Source: Notamacropus eugenii (Eukaryota > Chordata > Mammalia > Diprotodontia > Macropodidae). Taken from it: 64,000 bases of DNA. Position 1 is the first letter of the stretch. The number at the start of each line of letters is the position of its first letter. The notes beneath the pieces are model-generated. The model did no database searches, had not been told where the DNA came from, and saw only the letters and a program-made list of their open reading frames with translations. A program made the translations under genes and the position numbers. The DNA lies in contig NC_092879.1 of assembly GCF_028372415.1 (NCBI RefSeq), positions 62,852,685 through 62,916,684 on the forward strand, written 5' to 3'. Below, piece after piece: positions 42,491 to 55,750 of this stretch.

Positions 42491-44839
42491 CTTGGCAGCA
42501 AACTCTATTTTCTTTGAACTCTTCATACATGACTATTAAAAACCTAGGGAATAATTCTTTTTCTGTACTGGATAGCAAGTTACAAATCACCATTCAAATA
42601 GTAACTGTTTGTATAGCACCCCCTAGTGGCTCTCCTTAGGGCATGCCAATCAAGAGAATGGACTCTCACCTCCACTTTGGAGCATGCACAAATCTCCTCT
42701 GCCTGCTTCCAGGTAAGTATAACTCATCTCTGGGTTGAGTCCCTCTAATTGGATGCTGCTCAGAAAAGCTGATAATATAAGTGCCACACTGGGTAGAAAA
42801 AAAGGCAGAGCTTTGAATTGGAGGCCCTCTTGGCTTCCACACCCTGGGCAGCAAGATTTGACTTTTGCCTGCGATGGAGGAGGCCCTTCTATACCCCAGA
42901 ATAACGGTAATGGAGACCATTGCTCCCCAGGTGAAGGGAGGATTCAATTAGCTGGGCTTGAACCAGATCCCCAGGCTTCCCCATCTTTCTTGTGTGTTTC
43001 TTACAAAATGATTAACCTCATGAACATCAAAGATCCTAGAAGTACTGGCAAGAAGCAGCAGTCACCACTGGGGTATTCTGGGGGTGCAGGGATGGTGGGA
43101 GAGGACAGGTAGCAAGGCGAGAGCCACCAGAGAGAAAGTGAAGCCACTGGAGAGATCCCATTTGGTACTTGAGCTCAGTGGAGAGGAAATATATAACAGC
43201 TAATGAGCATCCTTGCAGAGAAACAGTTTGTGTCCCAAGGAGACTTGACTTTTAACCTCCCAACTGAATTTACTAGGAGTCATAAATGACTGGTTTCTGT
43301 CCTAATAATTCTGTGATTCTTTACTGCTTTGTTTACTGCCTTTTCCTGTGTGAAAACAAATTGGTCATTCCATGCCTGATTCATGGTTGTACACTGGGTA
43401 CCTTTTATTTTTTTTACTTCTCCCTCTTAACTGAGGAAAACCCTAGATGCCAAACCTATAATCATTCCTAAAACTAGCAATTTATAAGTAGTCACTCTCC
43501 TAGGGAATGTGAGGTAAGGGACAAAATGAAGTAGTAGGGAGGCTATTTTTCCTACTGAGAAGTCAGACAACCCCAGAACAATAAACACAAGGCAAACCTC
43601 AATGACAGGTAAAGGACAGAATTGCCACAGGTCACCAGCCCCTGTGGGCTACACAGTCACAGTGCTAGATTTACATATCATGAAATTTGTCATCATGTGC
43701 ACAAAGCACAAGTTGCTTCTTCTATATTTACCCATCAGAGTGAAGTTATACAGAATTATAGAAAATGAATCAAAAGAACATAGAAATAGAACAATATGAG
43801 AGAAGTTAGGTAAAAACATAAGGAAATACACATTTGATTAGAAAAATAGTATTCTGGTTACCAATAATCCATTAATCACAAATGGACAAATTAGGCAAGT
43901 GAATGAAGGAAAAGTCTAAAGGATCATGCTGGAATCATTTGATTTCACAAGCCAAAGAATTGGTGGGACATCTTTACCTAGAGATATTATTTATACAATG
44001 ATGAATAGCTATGGTTCAGTGTGATTGTTGTGGACCACTGAATGAATTTTTGAAAGAAAGTACATCCTGTCATACTGTAAGTTAGGCTGTCTGTTTAGAA
44101 TGTCTGCTCAAAGCTTCAAGTGCCAGGCTGAAACCTATAACCTACTGAAAATGAAGTTAATCTAAATGAACAGGGTGCCATTCATTAGCATGTCTAACAT
44201 GATGCCATTAAATTATCGTGGTGATAATTGAGACACTAAAAAGAGACAGATGCTAGGCCTGTAGTGCCTAAGATCTTATAACCCATTAGCAATTAAATTT
44301 CAATGAGCTACCATAACTCCACTCTAACAAAAATTAACAACTAGGAGTATTCTTTTTGAGGCAGCCTTTTCCCAATTACATTTAGATGACTATAACTGAG
44401 TCCTATCATAAAGCTGGTATCAGTGGACAGTTGAACAGTGACATTATGGGCTTTGCATTCTGGTGTGAGAAATCTTTGTTACTGTTGTGGATATGGCTTT
44501 AGGAATACAGTTGGGAATGAACAATAGGTAGAAGTAGGAGAGCAAGCACTGGGCATGGGGTGATAGCTGGTGATTAAATCTTGAGGCCATCAAAAACAAA
44601 AGAGTGAAAGCAGATTATTCTGCTGCCCTCTGATTATGGAGCACTTCAGTGATTTTGATTTGAGTTTGAAATGCCCTTGTTGGTATAATGATGGAAATTA
44701 AATTGTTAATACTCTCTCCAGTACATTTTGACCCAGTACAATTATTAAGTGTAAGCTTCTGTAGATTAGATGAGTTGGCTCAAAGACTGTCAAATCCCAG
44801 TTTGATTGGTTTCTTACTACGTTCATTTCTTTAATAGAA
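42491..44839. other. Gene-free stretch with possible conserved non-coding DNA
   Basis: Few recognisable repeats. About 44050-44500 is repeat-free, AT-rich and dotted with homeodomain-type TAAT cores (for example around cattaaattatcgtggtgat and gcaattaaatttcaatgag). A 125-codon plus-strand frame (42735-43112) has no supporting signal. Confidence 0.35.
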
Positions 44840-45115
44840 GTCCATTATTTAAAGTAAATCTCAAAAATCATCTCCTCCGGAAAGCCTTCTCTATTCACCA
44901 AGTATGTAACAACCATATTCTTTAGGTCTCCCATTGTACTTTTTTCAACCTAACATAATCTAATAATTTTATGGGAAATATTGTGTGTACTACTTCCATC
45001 TATATTGCTGTCTTATCCATCTTTGACGACATGGGCCATACTTCATCTAAATTTTTTTCTAGACTACACGGCTTAGCATAGTGCTTTGTATACAGTGAGC
45101 ACTTTAAGTGGAAAT
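44840..45115 (+). mobile_element. L2 LINE 3' end, sense
   Basis: Matches the L2 3' terminus: tcatctcctccggaaagcct, catgggccatacttcatc, ggcttagcatagtgctttgt and acagtgagcactttaa. Confidence 0.65.
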
Positions 45116-45117
45116 CA

Positions 45118-45352
45118 AATTCAAAGTGAGGTAGCGTGGAAGCCCAAAAAGCAAGGAAAATCTTAGGCTACACATGAAGAAAGGCATAGTGCTAAAAACA
45201 GATCTGATGATACAAAGTCTCTTATTGATATAAGTGCCAGCCTTTTTAATACAAATACTATGAATGTTATTGTATGGCTGTGAAACATGAACTACTATAG
45301 TCCCTGAAGAATTAAAAATTACAATCACTCAGAGTAAAATGGAAAAAGCATG
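45118..45352 (+). mobile_element. RTE-type LINE 3' fragment at the satellite border
   Basis: Conceptual translation near 45270-45345 resembles the YGCETWT..EELK block that follows the RT domain of RTE LINEs (tgtatggctgtgaaacatga). It ends where satellite sequence begins. Confidence 0.55.
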
Positions 45353-46960
45353 TGGCCAGCATGAGTAGGACAAAAAGTGGCAACTCTTTGAGAGTCCTCA
45401 GAATCCAAACCCTTTATATGACTGGAGGACACTGAGTCCTGGAAAGCTAAATAGCTCAGTATAGGATTGCTAAAAAGATCCTAGGATGAAAAATGTCAAG
45501 GTCTTCAAAGGCTTTAAAGCCAGCTCCCTGTGTGATTCTAGGAGCAACAGAAATCAAGGGAGCTGCAGCAACCTGTCTGTAATCACCCACAGTTTCCTAA
45601 ATTTAGAGGTCACAAGGCCTAAAGACAATTTACACCACAAACCCCTCCCAGATATCTACCTGAAAGTGAGGCCTGTTGAGCTAAATGCCCATTGTATGAT
45701 CAGCCAGAATGGTCTACAGAATAAATGTGACTAATCCATCAGAAGACTTAGAGTCCCAGTATTTCATGTGCCTCTGCTGGAAACTGAGTCCTGGAGAGCT
45801 GGTTAGACAAGTGTAAGATCTCTCCCAAGCACCTAGGATGAAAAATATCAAGGGTTTCAATAACTTTAGAGGGAGAACCCCTGTATGACCGTAGGAGAAA
45901 CAGAGCTTCAGGTAACTATGTAATCACCCACAATTTCCTAGACATAGAGATCAGAAGGCATTAAGAACATTTACCCTACAAGTGCCTCCCAGATATCTAT
46001 ATGAAAGTGAGGCCTGGTGAGCCTAATGAACATTTTATGATCAGCCAGAAGTGTCCAAAAAATAAATGTTACTAGTCCTTCAGAGGCCTTAGAGTCCAAG
46101 CACTTCATGGGCATCTAAAGGAAACTGAGTTGTTGAGAGCTGGAAAGAAAAGTGTAAGATCACTCCCAAGCTCCTAGGATAAGAAATATAAAGGCATTCA
46201 ATGACTTTAGAGCTGGACCCCTACTGTGAAAGTGGGAGATAATGAGGACAAGGGAGCTGGGGTACCTCAATTTCATCACTACAGGTTCCTTAGCCTAGAG
46301 GAAAGAGGACTTTAACAACCTATACACTGCTGACCCCTCCCAGGTATTGACCTGAAAGTGAGGCCTGGTGAGCTAAATGACCATTGAATGCTCAGCCAGT
46401 AGGGTACAAGTATTCAACAGGACTAGTCCTTCAGAGGCCTTAGAGGACAACGCCTTCAGGTGACTCTAAAGCAAACTGAGTCCTAGACAGATGGAAAGAC
46501 AAGGGTAAGATCCCTCCCAAGATATTTGAAAAATAACAAGGCATTCAGAAGCTTTAGATGAAGACCCCTTACAGGGAGGGTAGGGATAAATGTGAAGAAG
46601 GGAGCTTGACTGACCAGAATGTGATAACCTACAGGTTCCTGGGCCTACAGCAAAGAGGATTTTGAGAGGATTTGCAAGAGAGGACACTCCATACATTCGG
46701 CATGACAACTGAGGCTTAAAAAGAATGACAATTGTATGTAGATCCACAAGTTGCCAAGGACGAAAAGGGACAAGTCTTTGAGAGTTCTCATACTCCGAAC
46801 CCTTTATGGGACAGAAGGAAACTGAGTCCTGAAAAGCTGTATAGCTCATTATAGGAGCAATAATAGGATCCTCAGATTAAAAATGTCAAGGCCTTCAAAG
46901 GCTTTAAAGCCAGACCCCCTGTTTGACTCTAGGAGAAAAAGACGTCAAGGGAGACTTAGG
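45353..46960. repeat. Satellite edge: diverged ~350-bp monomers in a-b-c-d order
   Basis: About 4.6 monomers of about 350 bp. Each carries the phrases gaaactgagtcc..gagagctgg, a-tatcaaggcattcaatg-cttta, tgatc-cctacaggttcct and gaaagtgaggcctggtgagc. By the sequence after the atcaagg core they are class a (about 45487), b (45845), c (46185), d (46535) and a again (46876), a tetramer of about 1.4 kb. These copies differ from each other and from the inner array, as is normal at satellite edges. Confidence 0.85.
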
Positions 46961-49900
46961 GACCTGTATGTCATCACCCACAATTTCCTAGACCTTGAGG
47001 GCAGAAGGCATTCAGAACATTTACTGTACAAGCTTCTCCCATATATCTATCTGAAAGTGAGGCCTGGTGAGCCAGATGAACACTGTATGATCTGCCAGGA
47101 AGGTCGAAGGAATAAACATGACGAATACTTCAGAGTCCTTAGCGTCCAAGGATGTCATGTCTAAGGGAAACTGAGTACTTGAGAGTTGGATAGAAAAGTG
47201 TAAGATCTCTCCCAAGGTCCTAGGATGAGAAAAATCAAGCAATTCAATTGCTTTATAAGTGGATCACATACTGTGACAGTGTGAGACAATGAGGACAATG
47301 AAGCTTCCAGGAACTAAATAGGATCACCCTCAGGTTCCTTGGCCTGGAGGAAAGAGTACCTTCATGCCATTTACACTTTAGACCCCTTCCAGGTATCAAC
47401 CTGAAAATGGGATCCAGTGAGCCAAATGACCTTTGTATGATCAGCCAGTAGGGTCCAAGTATTAAATAGGTTTACTTTTTCAGAGGGCTTTGAGTCCAAG
47501 CTCTTCATGTGACTCTAAAGGAAACTGAGTCCTAGAGCACTGAAAGACAAGTGCAAGGTCCCTTCCAAGCTACCAAGATGAAAAATATCAAGGCATGCAG
47601 TGGCTTTGGACAAGGAATCTCTCCCGTGAGCGTAGGTGAAAATGTGGACAAGGGCATCAGGCAGACCTGAATGTGATTACCTACAGGTTCCTAGGCCTAC
47701 AGTCAATAGGATATTAAGGTCGTTTACAGTATAGGCTCCTCCATGCATTCTGCTTGAAAGGTAAAGCCTAAGGAACAGAATGACCATTGTATGTGTAACC
47801 ACGAGTGTCCAAGGATAAAAAGTGACAAGTTTTTAGAGTCCTCAGGATCCAAATCCCTGATGTGACTGAAGGAAACCAAGTTCTGGAAAGCTGGATAGCT
47901 CAGTCTAGGATCACTAACAAGATCCTAGGATTCAAAATGTCAAGCCCTTCAAAGACTTTAAAGCGAGAGCCCCTCTTTCAATCTAGGAGAAGCGGATATC
48001 AAGGGAGATTTAGCGACCTGTATATAATTACCCACAATTTCCTAGACTTAGAGGTCAGAGGGCATTAAGAATATATACACTCCAAGACCCTCCCAGGTAT
48101 GTATATGAAAGTGAGGCCAGGTGAGCCAAATGACCATTGTATTATCATCCAGAAGTGTCCAAGGAATAAGCTTCTCTAGTCCTTCAGAGGCCTTAGAGGC
48201 CAAGGATTCATGGGCCTCTAAAGGAAACTGAGTCCTTCAGAGGTGAAAAAAAAGAGTAAGATCACATCTCAGTGCCCATGGTGAGAAATAGCAAGGCATT
48301 CAATGACTTCAGAGCTGGACCCCCTACTGTGAAAGTGGGACACAAAGAAGACAAGGGACCTGGGGGACCTCAATGTGATCACCTACAGGTTCCTTAGCCA
48401 GGAGGAAAGAGGGCCTTAATACCATGTAAACTCCAGACCCCTGCCTGGTATCTGCCTGAAAGTGAGGTCTGCTGAGCCAAAGGACCACTGTATGATCAGC
48501 CAGAAGGATCCAAGGAGTAAACGACACTAGTCCCTCAGAGGCCTTAGAGTACAGGCACACTTCATGTGCCTGTACTGGAAACTGAGTCCTTGAGAGCTGG
48601 ATAGACAAGGGTAAGATCTCTCCTGAGCACCTAGGATGAAAAATATCAAGGCATTCAACGGCTTTTGAGCAAGAACACCTGTGTGGCTGTAGGAGAAACA
48701 GAGGCCTTGGGAGATTGGGAACTTCTATGTAATCACCTACAATGTCCTAGACCTTGAGGGCAGAAAGCATTAAGAACATTTACCCTAAAAGCCCCTCCCC
48801 TCCCGTATATCTACATGAAAGTGATGCCTGGTGAGCCAATTGATCATTGTATGATCAGTCAGAAGGGTCCAAGGAATAAACATGACTCGTCTTTCACAGT
48901 CCTTAGAGTCCAAGTACTTCACGTGCTTCTAAGGAAACTGAGAATTCAAGAGCAGGATAGAGAAGTGTAAGATCACTCCCAAGCTCCCAGGATGAGAAAT
49001 ATCAAGGCATTCGATGGCTTCAGACCTGGAAACCCTACCGTGAGAGTGGGAAACAATGAGAACAAGGGAGCTAGGGGGCTCCCTTGATATGATCACCTCC
49101 AGGTTCTTTGGCCTGGAAGAAAGAGGAGCATAATGACGTACACACTACAGACACCTCCTAGGTATCGACCTGAAAGTGAGACCTGGATAGCAAAATGACC
49201 AACGTATGATCAGCCAGTAGGGTCGAAGTATGAAATAGGACTAATTCTTCAGAGGCCTTAGCCATTCATGTGATTCCAAAGGACACTGAGTCCTTGAGAG
49301 CAGGAAAGACAAGTGTAACATCCCTCCCAAGATACTAAGTTAAAAAATATCAAGGTATTCGATGGCTTTAGATGCAAGCCCCCTACTGTGAGGGTAGGGG
49401 TAAATGTGGAGAAGGGACCTGAATTAAATAACCTGCCACTTCCTGGGGCTCCAGCAAACAAGAACTTGAGGGCGTTTACAATGCAGTCCCCTCCATGCCT
49501 TGTGCCTGACAACTGAGGCCTAGGGAGCATAATTACCATAGTATGTGTACCCACAAGTGTTCAAGGACAGAAAGTGACAAGTCTTTGAAAGACGTCAAAA
49601 GCCAAAACCTGTATGTGACTGAAGGAAACTGAGTCCTGCAAAGCTGGATAGTTCAGTGTTGGATCACTAACAGGATCCTACGATTAAAAATATCAAGGCC
49701 TTCAAAGGCTTTAAAGCCATACACGGTGTGGAACTCTAGGTGAAGAAGACACCAGGGGAGGTTCAGGGTCCTGCATGTAATCACACACAATGTCCTAGAC
49801 CGAGAGGTGACAAGGCCTTAAGACAATTTACACTCCAAACCCCTTCCAGATATCTACCTGAAAGTGAGGCCTGGTGAGCCAAATGACCACCGTATGATCA

Positions 49901-51355
49901 CCCAGAAGGCTCCAAGAAATTAACGTGACTAGTACAGTACATAGAGTCCAAGTACTTCATGGACTTCTAAAGGAAACTGAGTCCTCAAGAGCTGGCTAGA
50001 AAGGTGGAATATCTCTACCAAGCTCCTAGAATAAGAAGTATCTAGGCATTCAGTGGATTTAGAACTGGACCACATACTGTGAAAGTGAGCGACAATGAGG
50101 AAAAGGAAGCTTGGGGAAAATGAATGTGAAGAACTACAGGTTCCTTGGACTAGAGGCAAGAGGGCCTTAAGGGCATTTAAAACTCCAGACCCCTCTCTGG
50201 TATCAACCTGAAAGTGAGGCCTGGTGAGCAATATGACCATTTTCTGATCAGCCACTAGGGTACATGTATTAAGCAGGACTACTCCTTCAGAGTATGGCTT
50301 TGAGTCCAAGCCCATCATGTGACTCTAAAGGAAACCGAATCCTAGAGAGCTGAACGACAAGGGTAAGGTCCCTCCAAAGCTATTAAGATGAAAAATATCA
50401 ATTCATGCGATGGCTTTAGATGCAGACCCCCTACTGTGAGGGATGTGGGGCTTTAGAGTCCAAGTACTCATGTGCCTCTAAAGGAAACTGAGTCCTTGAG
50501 GACTGGATAGAAAAAAAAAACAAAACAAAAACAACAAGATTATTCCCAAGCACCGAGGATGAGAAATATCAAGGCATTCAATGACTTTAGAACTGGACCC
50601 CCTACTGTGAAAGTCAAGACAATGAGGACAGGGGAGCTGAGGGATACGAATGTGATCTCCTACAAGTTCCTTGGCCCGGAGGAAAGAGGATCTGAGTGCC
50701 ATTTACACTACAGATCCCTCCCTGATATCTACCTGAAAGTGATGTCTGGTGAGCTAATTGATCATCGTATGATCAACCAATAGGACTGAATTATAAAACA
50801 GGGCTAGTCCTTCTGATTCCTTAGAGTTCAAGCCCTTCATGTGACTTTAAAGGAAACTGAGTCCTAGAGAGATGAAAAGGCTAGTATAAGATCACACCCA
50901 AGCTACAAAGTTGAAACATATCAAGGCATTCAATGGGGTTAGATGCAGACCCCCTACTGTGACTGTAAGGGAAAATGTGGAAAATGAATATGGAAGGATC
51001 TGAATGTGATCACCTACAGGTTCCTAGGTCTACAGAAAAGAGAAGCTTAAGGGGATTTACAATATAAGCCGCTCCATGCATTCTGCCTTACAACTGAGAC
51101 CCAAGTCCCGGTGAGCCAAATGACAATTGAACCATTGGCCAAAAGGGTCTAAGCAATAAACGTGACTAGTCGTCCAGATGCCTTAGAATCCAAGCACTTT
51201 ATGTGCCTCTACTGAAAACTGAGTCCTGGAGAGCCAGATAGAAAAGTGTAAGATCTCTCCCAGTCTCCTGAGATAAAAAATATCAAGGCATTCAATGACT
51301 TTAGAGCTAGACCTACTGTGACTGTTGGAGAAACGGAGACCTTGGGATCTTTGAG
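46961..51355. repeat. Higher-order satellite repeat, copy 1 (4395 bp)
   Basis: First copy of a 4395-bp unit. It holds about 12 full monomers plus one truncated. Core positions and classes: 3' part of a (46876), c 47227, d 47578, a 47933, c 48286, b 48639, c 48993, d 49335, a 49685, c 50035, truncated d 50389, c 50559, d 50922, 5' part of b 51274. It differs from copies 2 and 3 at 48099 (A against G) and 48576 (T against C). No coding function: frames are shared only because the copies are identical. Confidence 0.95.
50389..50560. repeat. Truncated d monomer with A-rich tract inside the HOR
   Basis: The d-class monomer starting near 50389 loses about 200 bp just after ctactgtgagggatgtgggg (50431-50450) and joins the ctttagagtccaagtactc phase of the next monomer; an A-rich run (50511-50534) follows. 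The same structure recurs at +4395 in copies 2 to 4, so the deletion preceded amplification. Confidence 0.85.
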
Positions 51356-54300
51356 GACCTGTATGTCATCACCCACAATTTCCTAGACCTTGAGGGCAGA
51401 AGGCATTCAGAACATTTACTGTACAAGCTTCTCCCATATATCTATCTGAAAGTGAGGCCTGGTGAGCCAGATGAACACTGTATGATCTGCCAGGAAGGTC
51501 GAAGGAATAAACATGACGAATACTTCAGAGTCCTTAGCGTCCAAGGATGTCATGTCTAAGGGAAACTGAGTACTTGAGAGTTGGATAGAAAAGTGTAAGA
51601 TCTCTCCCAAGGTCCTAGGATGAGAAAAATCAAGCAATTCAATTGCTTTATAAGTGGATCACATACTGTGACAGTGTGAGACAATGAGGACAATGAAGCT
51701 TCCAGGAACTAAATAGGATCACCCTCAGGTTCCTTGGCCTGGAGGAAAGAGTACCTTCATGCCATTTACACTTTAGACCCCTTCCAGGTATCAACCTGAA
51801 AATGGGATCCAGTGAGCCAAATGACCTTTGTATGATCAGCCAGTAGGGTCCAAGTATTAAATAGGTTTACTTTTTCAGAGGGCTTTGAGTCCAAGCTCTT
51901 CATGTGACTCTAAAGGAAACTGAGTCCTAGAGCACTGAAAGACAAGTGCAAGGTCCCTTCCAAGCTACCAAGATGAAAAATATCAAGGCATGCAGTGGCT
52001 TTGGACAAGGAATCTCTCCCGTGAGCGTAGGTGAAAATGTGGACAAGGGCATCAGGCAGACCTGAATGTGATTACCTACAGGTTCCTAGGCCTACAGTCA
52101 ATAGGATATTAAGGTCGTTTACAGTATAGGCTCCTCCATGCATTCTGCTTGAAAGGTAAAGCCTAAGGAACAGAATGACCATTGTATGTGTAACCACGAG
52201 TGTCCAAGGATAAAAAGTGACAAGTTTTTAGAGTCCTCAGGATCCAAATCCCTGATGTGACTGAAGGAAACCAAGTTCTGGAAAGCTGGATAGCTCAGTC
52301 TAGGATCACTAACAAGATCCTAGGATTCAAAATGTCAAGCCCTTCAAAGACTTTAAAGCGAGAGCCCCTCTTTCAATCTAGGAGAAGCGGATATCAAGGG
52401 AGATTTAGCGACCTGTATATAATTACCCACAATTTCCTAGACTTAGAGGTCAGAGGGCATTAAGAATATATACACTCCAAGACCCTCCCAGGTGTGTATA
52501 TGAAAGTGAGGCCAGGTGAGCCAAATGACCATTGTATTATCATCCAGAAGTGTCCAAGGAATAAGCTTCTCTAGTCCTTCAGAGGCCTTAGAGGCCAAGG
52601 ATTCATGGGCCTCTAAAGGAAACTGAGTCCTTCAGAGGTGAAAAAAAAGAGTAAGATCACATCTCAGTGCCCATGGTGAGAAATAGCAAGGCATTCAATG
52701 ACTTCAGAGCTGGACCCCCTACTGTGAAAGTGGGACACAAAGAAGACAAGGGACCTGGGGGACCTCAATGTGATCACCTACAGGTTCCTTAGCCAGGAGG
52801 AAAGAGGGCCTTAATACCATGTAAACTCCAGACCCCTGCCTGGTATCTGCCTGAAAGTGAGGTCTGCTGAGCCAAAGGACCACTGTATGATCAGCCAGAA
52901 GGATCCAAGGAGTAAACGACACTAGTCCCTCAGAGGCCTTAGAGTACAGGCACACTTCATGTGCCTGTACCGGAAACTGAGTCCTTGAGAGCTGGATAGA
53001 CAAGGGTAAGATCTCTCCTGAGCACCTAGGATGAAAAATATCAAGGCATTCAACGGCTTTTGAGCAAGAACACCTGTGTGGCTGTAGGAGAAACAGAGGC
53101 CTTGGGAGATTGGGAACTTCTATGTAATCACCTACAATGTCCTAGACCTTGAGGGCAGAAAGCATTAAGAACATTTACCCTAAAAGCCCCTCCCCTCCCG
53201 TATATCTACATGAAAGTGATGCCTGGTGAGCCAATTGATCATTGTATGATCAGTCAGAAGGGTCCAAGGAATAAACATGACTCGTCTTTCACAGTCCTTA
53301 GAGTCCAAGTACTTCACGTGCTTCTAAGGAAACTGAGAATTCAAGAGCAGGATAGAGAAGTGTAAGATCACTCCCAAGCTCCCAGGATGAGAAATATCAA
53401 GGCATTCGATGGCTTCAGACCTGGAAACCCTACCGTGAGAGTGGGAAACAATGAGAACAAGGGAGCTAGGGGGCTCCCTTGATATGATCACCTCCAGGTT
53501 CTTTGGCCTGGAAGAAAGAGGAGCATAATGACGTACACACTACAGACACCTCCTAGGTATCGACCTGAAAGTGAGACCTGGATAGCAAAATGACCAACGT
53601 ATGATCAGCCAGTAGGGTCGAAGTATGAAATAGGACTAATTCTTCAGAGGCCTTAGCCATTCATGTGATTCCAAAGGACACTGAGTCCTTGAGAGCAGGA
53701 AAGACAAGTGTAACATCCCTCCCAAGATACTAAGTTAAAAAATATCAAGGTATTCGATGGCTTTAGATGCAAGCCCCCTACTGTGAGGGTAGGGGTAAAT
53801 GTGGAGAAGGGACCTGAATTAAATAACCTGCCACTTCCTGGGGCTCCAGCAAACAAGAACTTGAGGGCGTTTACAATGCAGTCCCCTCCATGCCTTGTGC
53901 CTGACAACTGAGGCCTAGGGAGCATAATTACCATAGTATGTGTACCCACAAGTGTTCAAGGACAGAAAGTGACAAGTCTTTGAAAGACGTCAAAAGCCAA
54001 AACCTGTATGTGACTGAAGGAAACTGAGTCCTGCAAAGCTGGATAGTTCAGTGTTGGATCACTAACAGGATCCTACGATTAAAAATATCAAGGCCTTCAA
54101 AGGCTTTAAAGCCATACACGGTGTGGAACTCTAGGTGAAGAAGACACCAGGGGAGGTTCAGGGTCCTGCATGTAATCACACACAATGTCCTAGACCGAGA
54201 GGTGACAAGGCCTTAAGACAATTTACACTCCAAACCCCTTCCAGATATCTACCTGAAAGTGAGGCCTGGTGAGCCAAATGACCACCGTATGATCACCCAG

Positions 54301-55750
54301 AAGGCTCCAAGAAATTAACGTGACTAGTACAGTACATAGAGTCCAAGTACTTCATGGACTTCTAAAGGAAACTGAGTCCTCAAGAGCTGGCTAGAAAGGT
54401 GGAATATCTCTACCAAGCTCCTAGAATAAGAAGTATCTAGGCATTCAGTGGATTTAGAACTGGACCACATACTGTGAAAGTGAGCGACAATGAGGAAAAG
54501 GAAGCTTGGGGAAAATGAATGTGAAGAACTACAGGTTCCTTGGACTAGAGGCAAGAGGGCCTTAAGGGCATTTAAAACTCCAGACCCCTCTCTGGTATCA
54601 ACCTGAAAGTGAGGCCTGGTGAGCAATATGACCATTTTCTGATCAGCCACTAGGGTACATGTATTAAGCAGGACTACTCCTTCAGAGTATGGCTTTGAGT
54701 CCAAGCCCATCATGTGACTCTAAAGGAAACCGAATCCTAGAGAGCTGAACGACAAGGGTAAGGTCCCTCCAAAGCTATTAAGATGAAAAATATCAATTCA
54801 TGCGATGGCTTTAGATGCAGACCCCCTACTGTGAGGGATGTGGGGCTTTAGAGTCCAAGTACTCATGTGCCTCTAAAGGAAACTGAGTCCTTGAGGACTG
54901 GATAGAAAAAAAAAACAAAACAAAAACAACAAGATTATTCCCAAGCACCGAGGATGAGAAATATCAAGGCATTCAATGACTTTAGAACTGGACCCCCTAC
55001 TGTGAAAGTCAAGACAATGAGGACAGGGGAGCTGAGGGATACGAATGTGATCTCCTACAAGTTCCTTGGCCCGGAGGAAAGAGGATCTGAGTGCCATTTA
55101 CACTACAGATCCCTCCCTGATATCTACCTGAAAGTGATGTCTGGTGAGCTAATTGATCATCGTATGATCAACCAATAGGACTGAATTATAAAACAGGGCT
55201 AGTCCTTCTGATTCCTTAGAGTTCAAGCCCTTCATGTGACTTTAAAGGAAACTGAGTCCTAGAGAGATGAAAAGGCTAGTATAAGATCACACCCAAGCTA
55301 CAAAGTTGAAACATATCAAGGCATTCAATGGGGTTAGATGCAGACCCCCTACTGTGACTGTAAGGGAAAATGTGGAAAATGAATATGGAAGGATCTGAAT
55401 GTGATCACCTACAGGTTCCTAGGTCTACAGAAAAGAGAAGCTTAAGGGGATTTACAATATAAGCCGCTCCATGCATTCTGCCTTACAACTGAGACCCAAG
55501 TCCCGGTGAGCCAAATGACAATTGAACCATTGGCCAAAAGGGTCTAAGCAATAAACGTGACTAGTCGTCCAGATGCCTTAGAATCCAAGCACTTTATGTG
55601 CCTCTACTGAAAACTGAGTCCTGGAGAGCCAGATAGAAAAGTGTAAGATCTCTCCCAGTCTCCTGAGATAAAAAATATCAAGGCATTCAATGACTTTAGA
55701 GCTAGACCTACTGTGACTGTTGGAGAAACGGAGACCTTGGGATCTTTGAG
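51356..55750. repeat. Higher-order satellite repeat, copy 2 (4395 bp)
   Basis: Same order and length as copy 1. It shares G at 52494 and C at 52971 with copies 3 and 4. I found no indel against copy 1. Confidence 0.95.
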
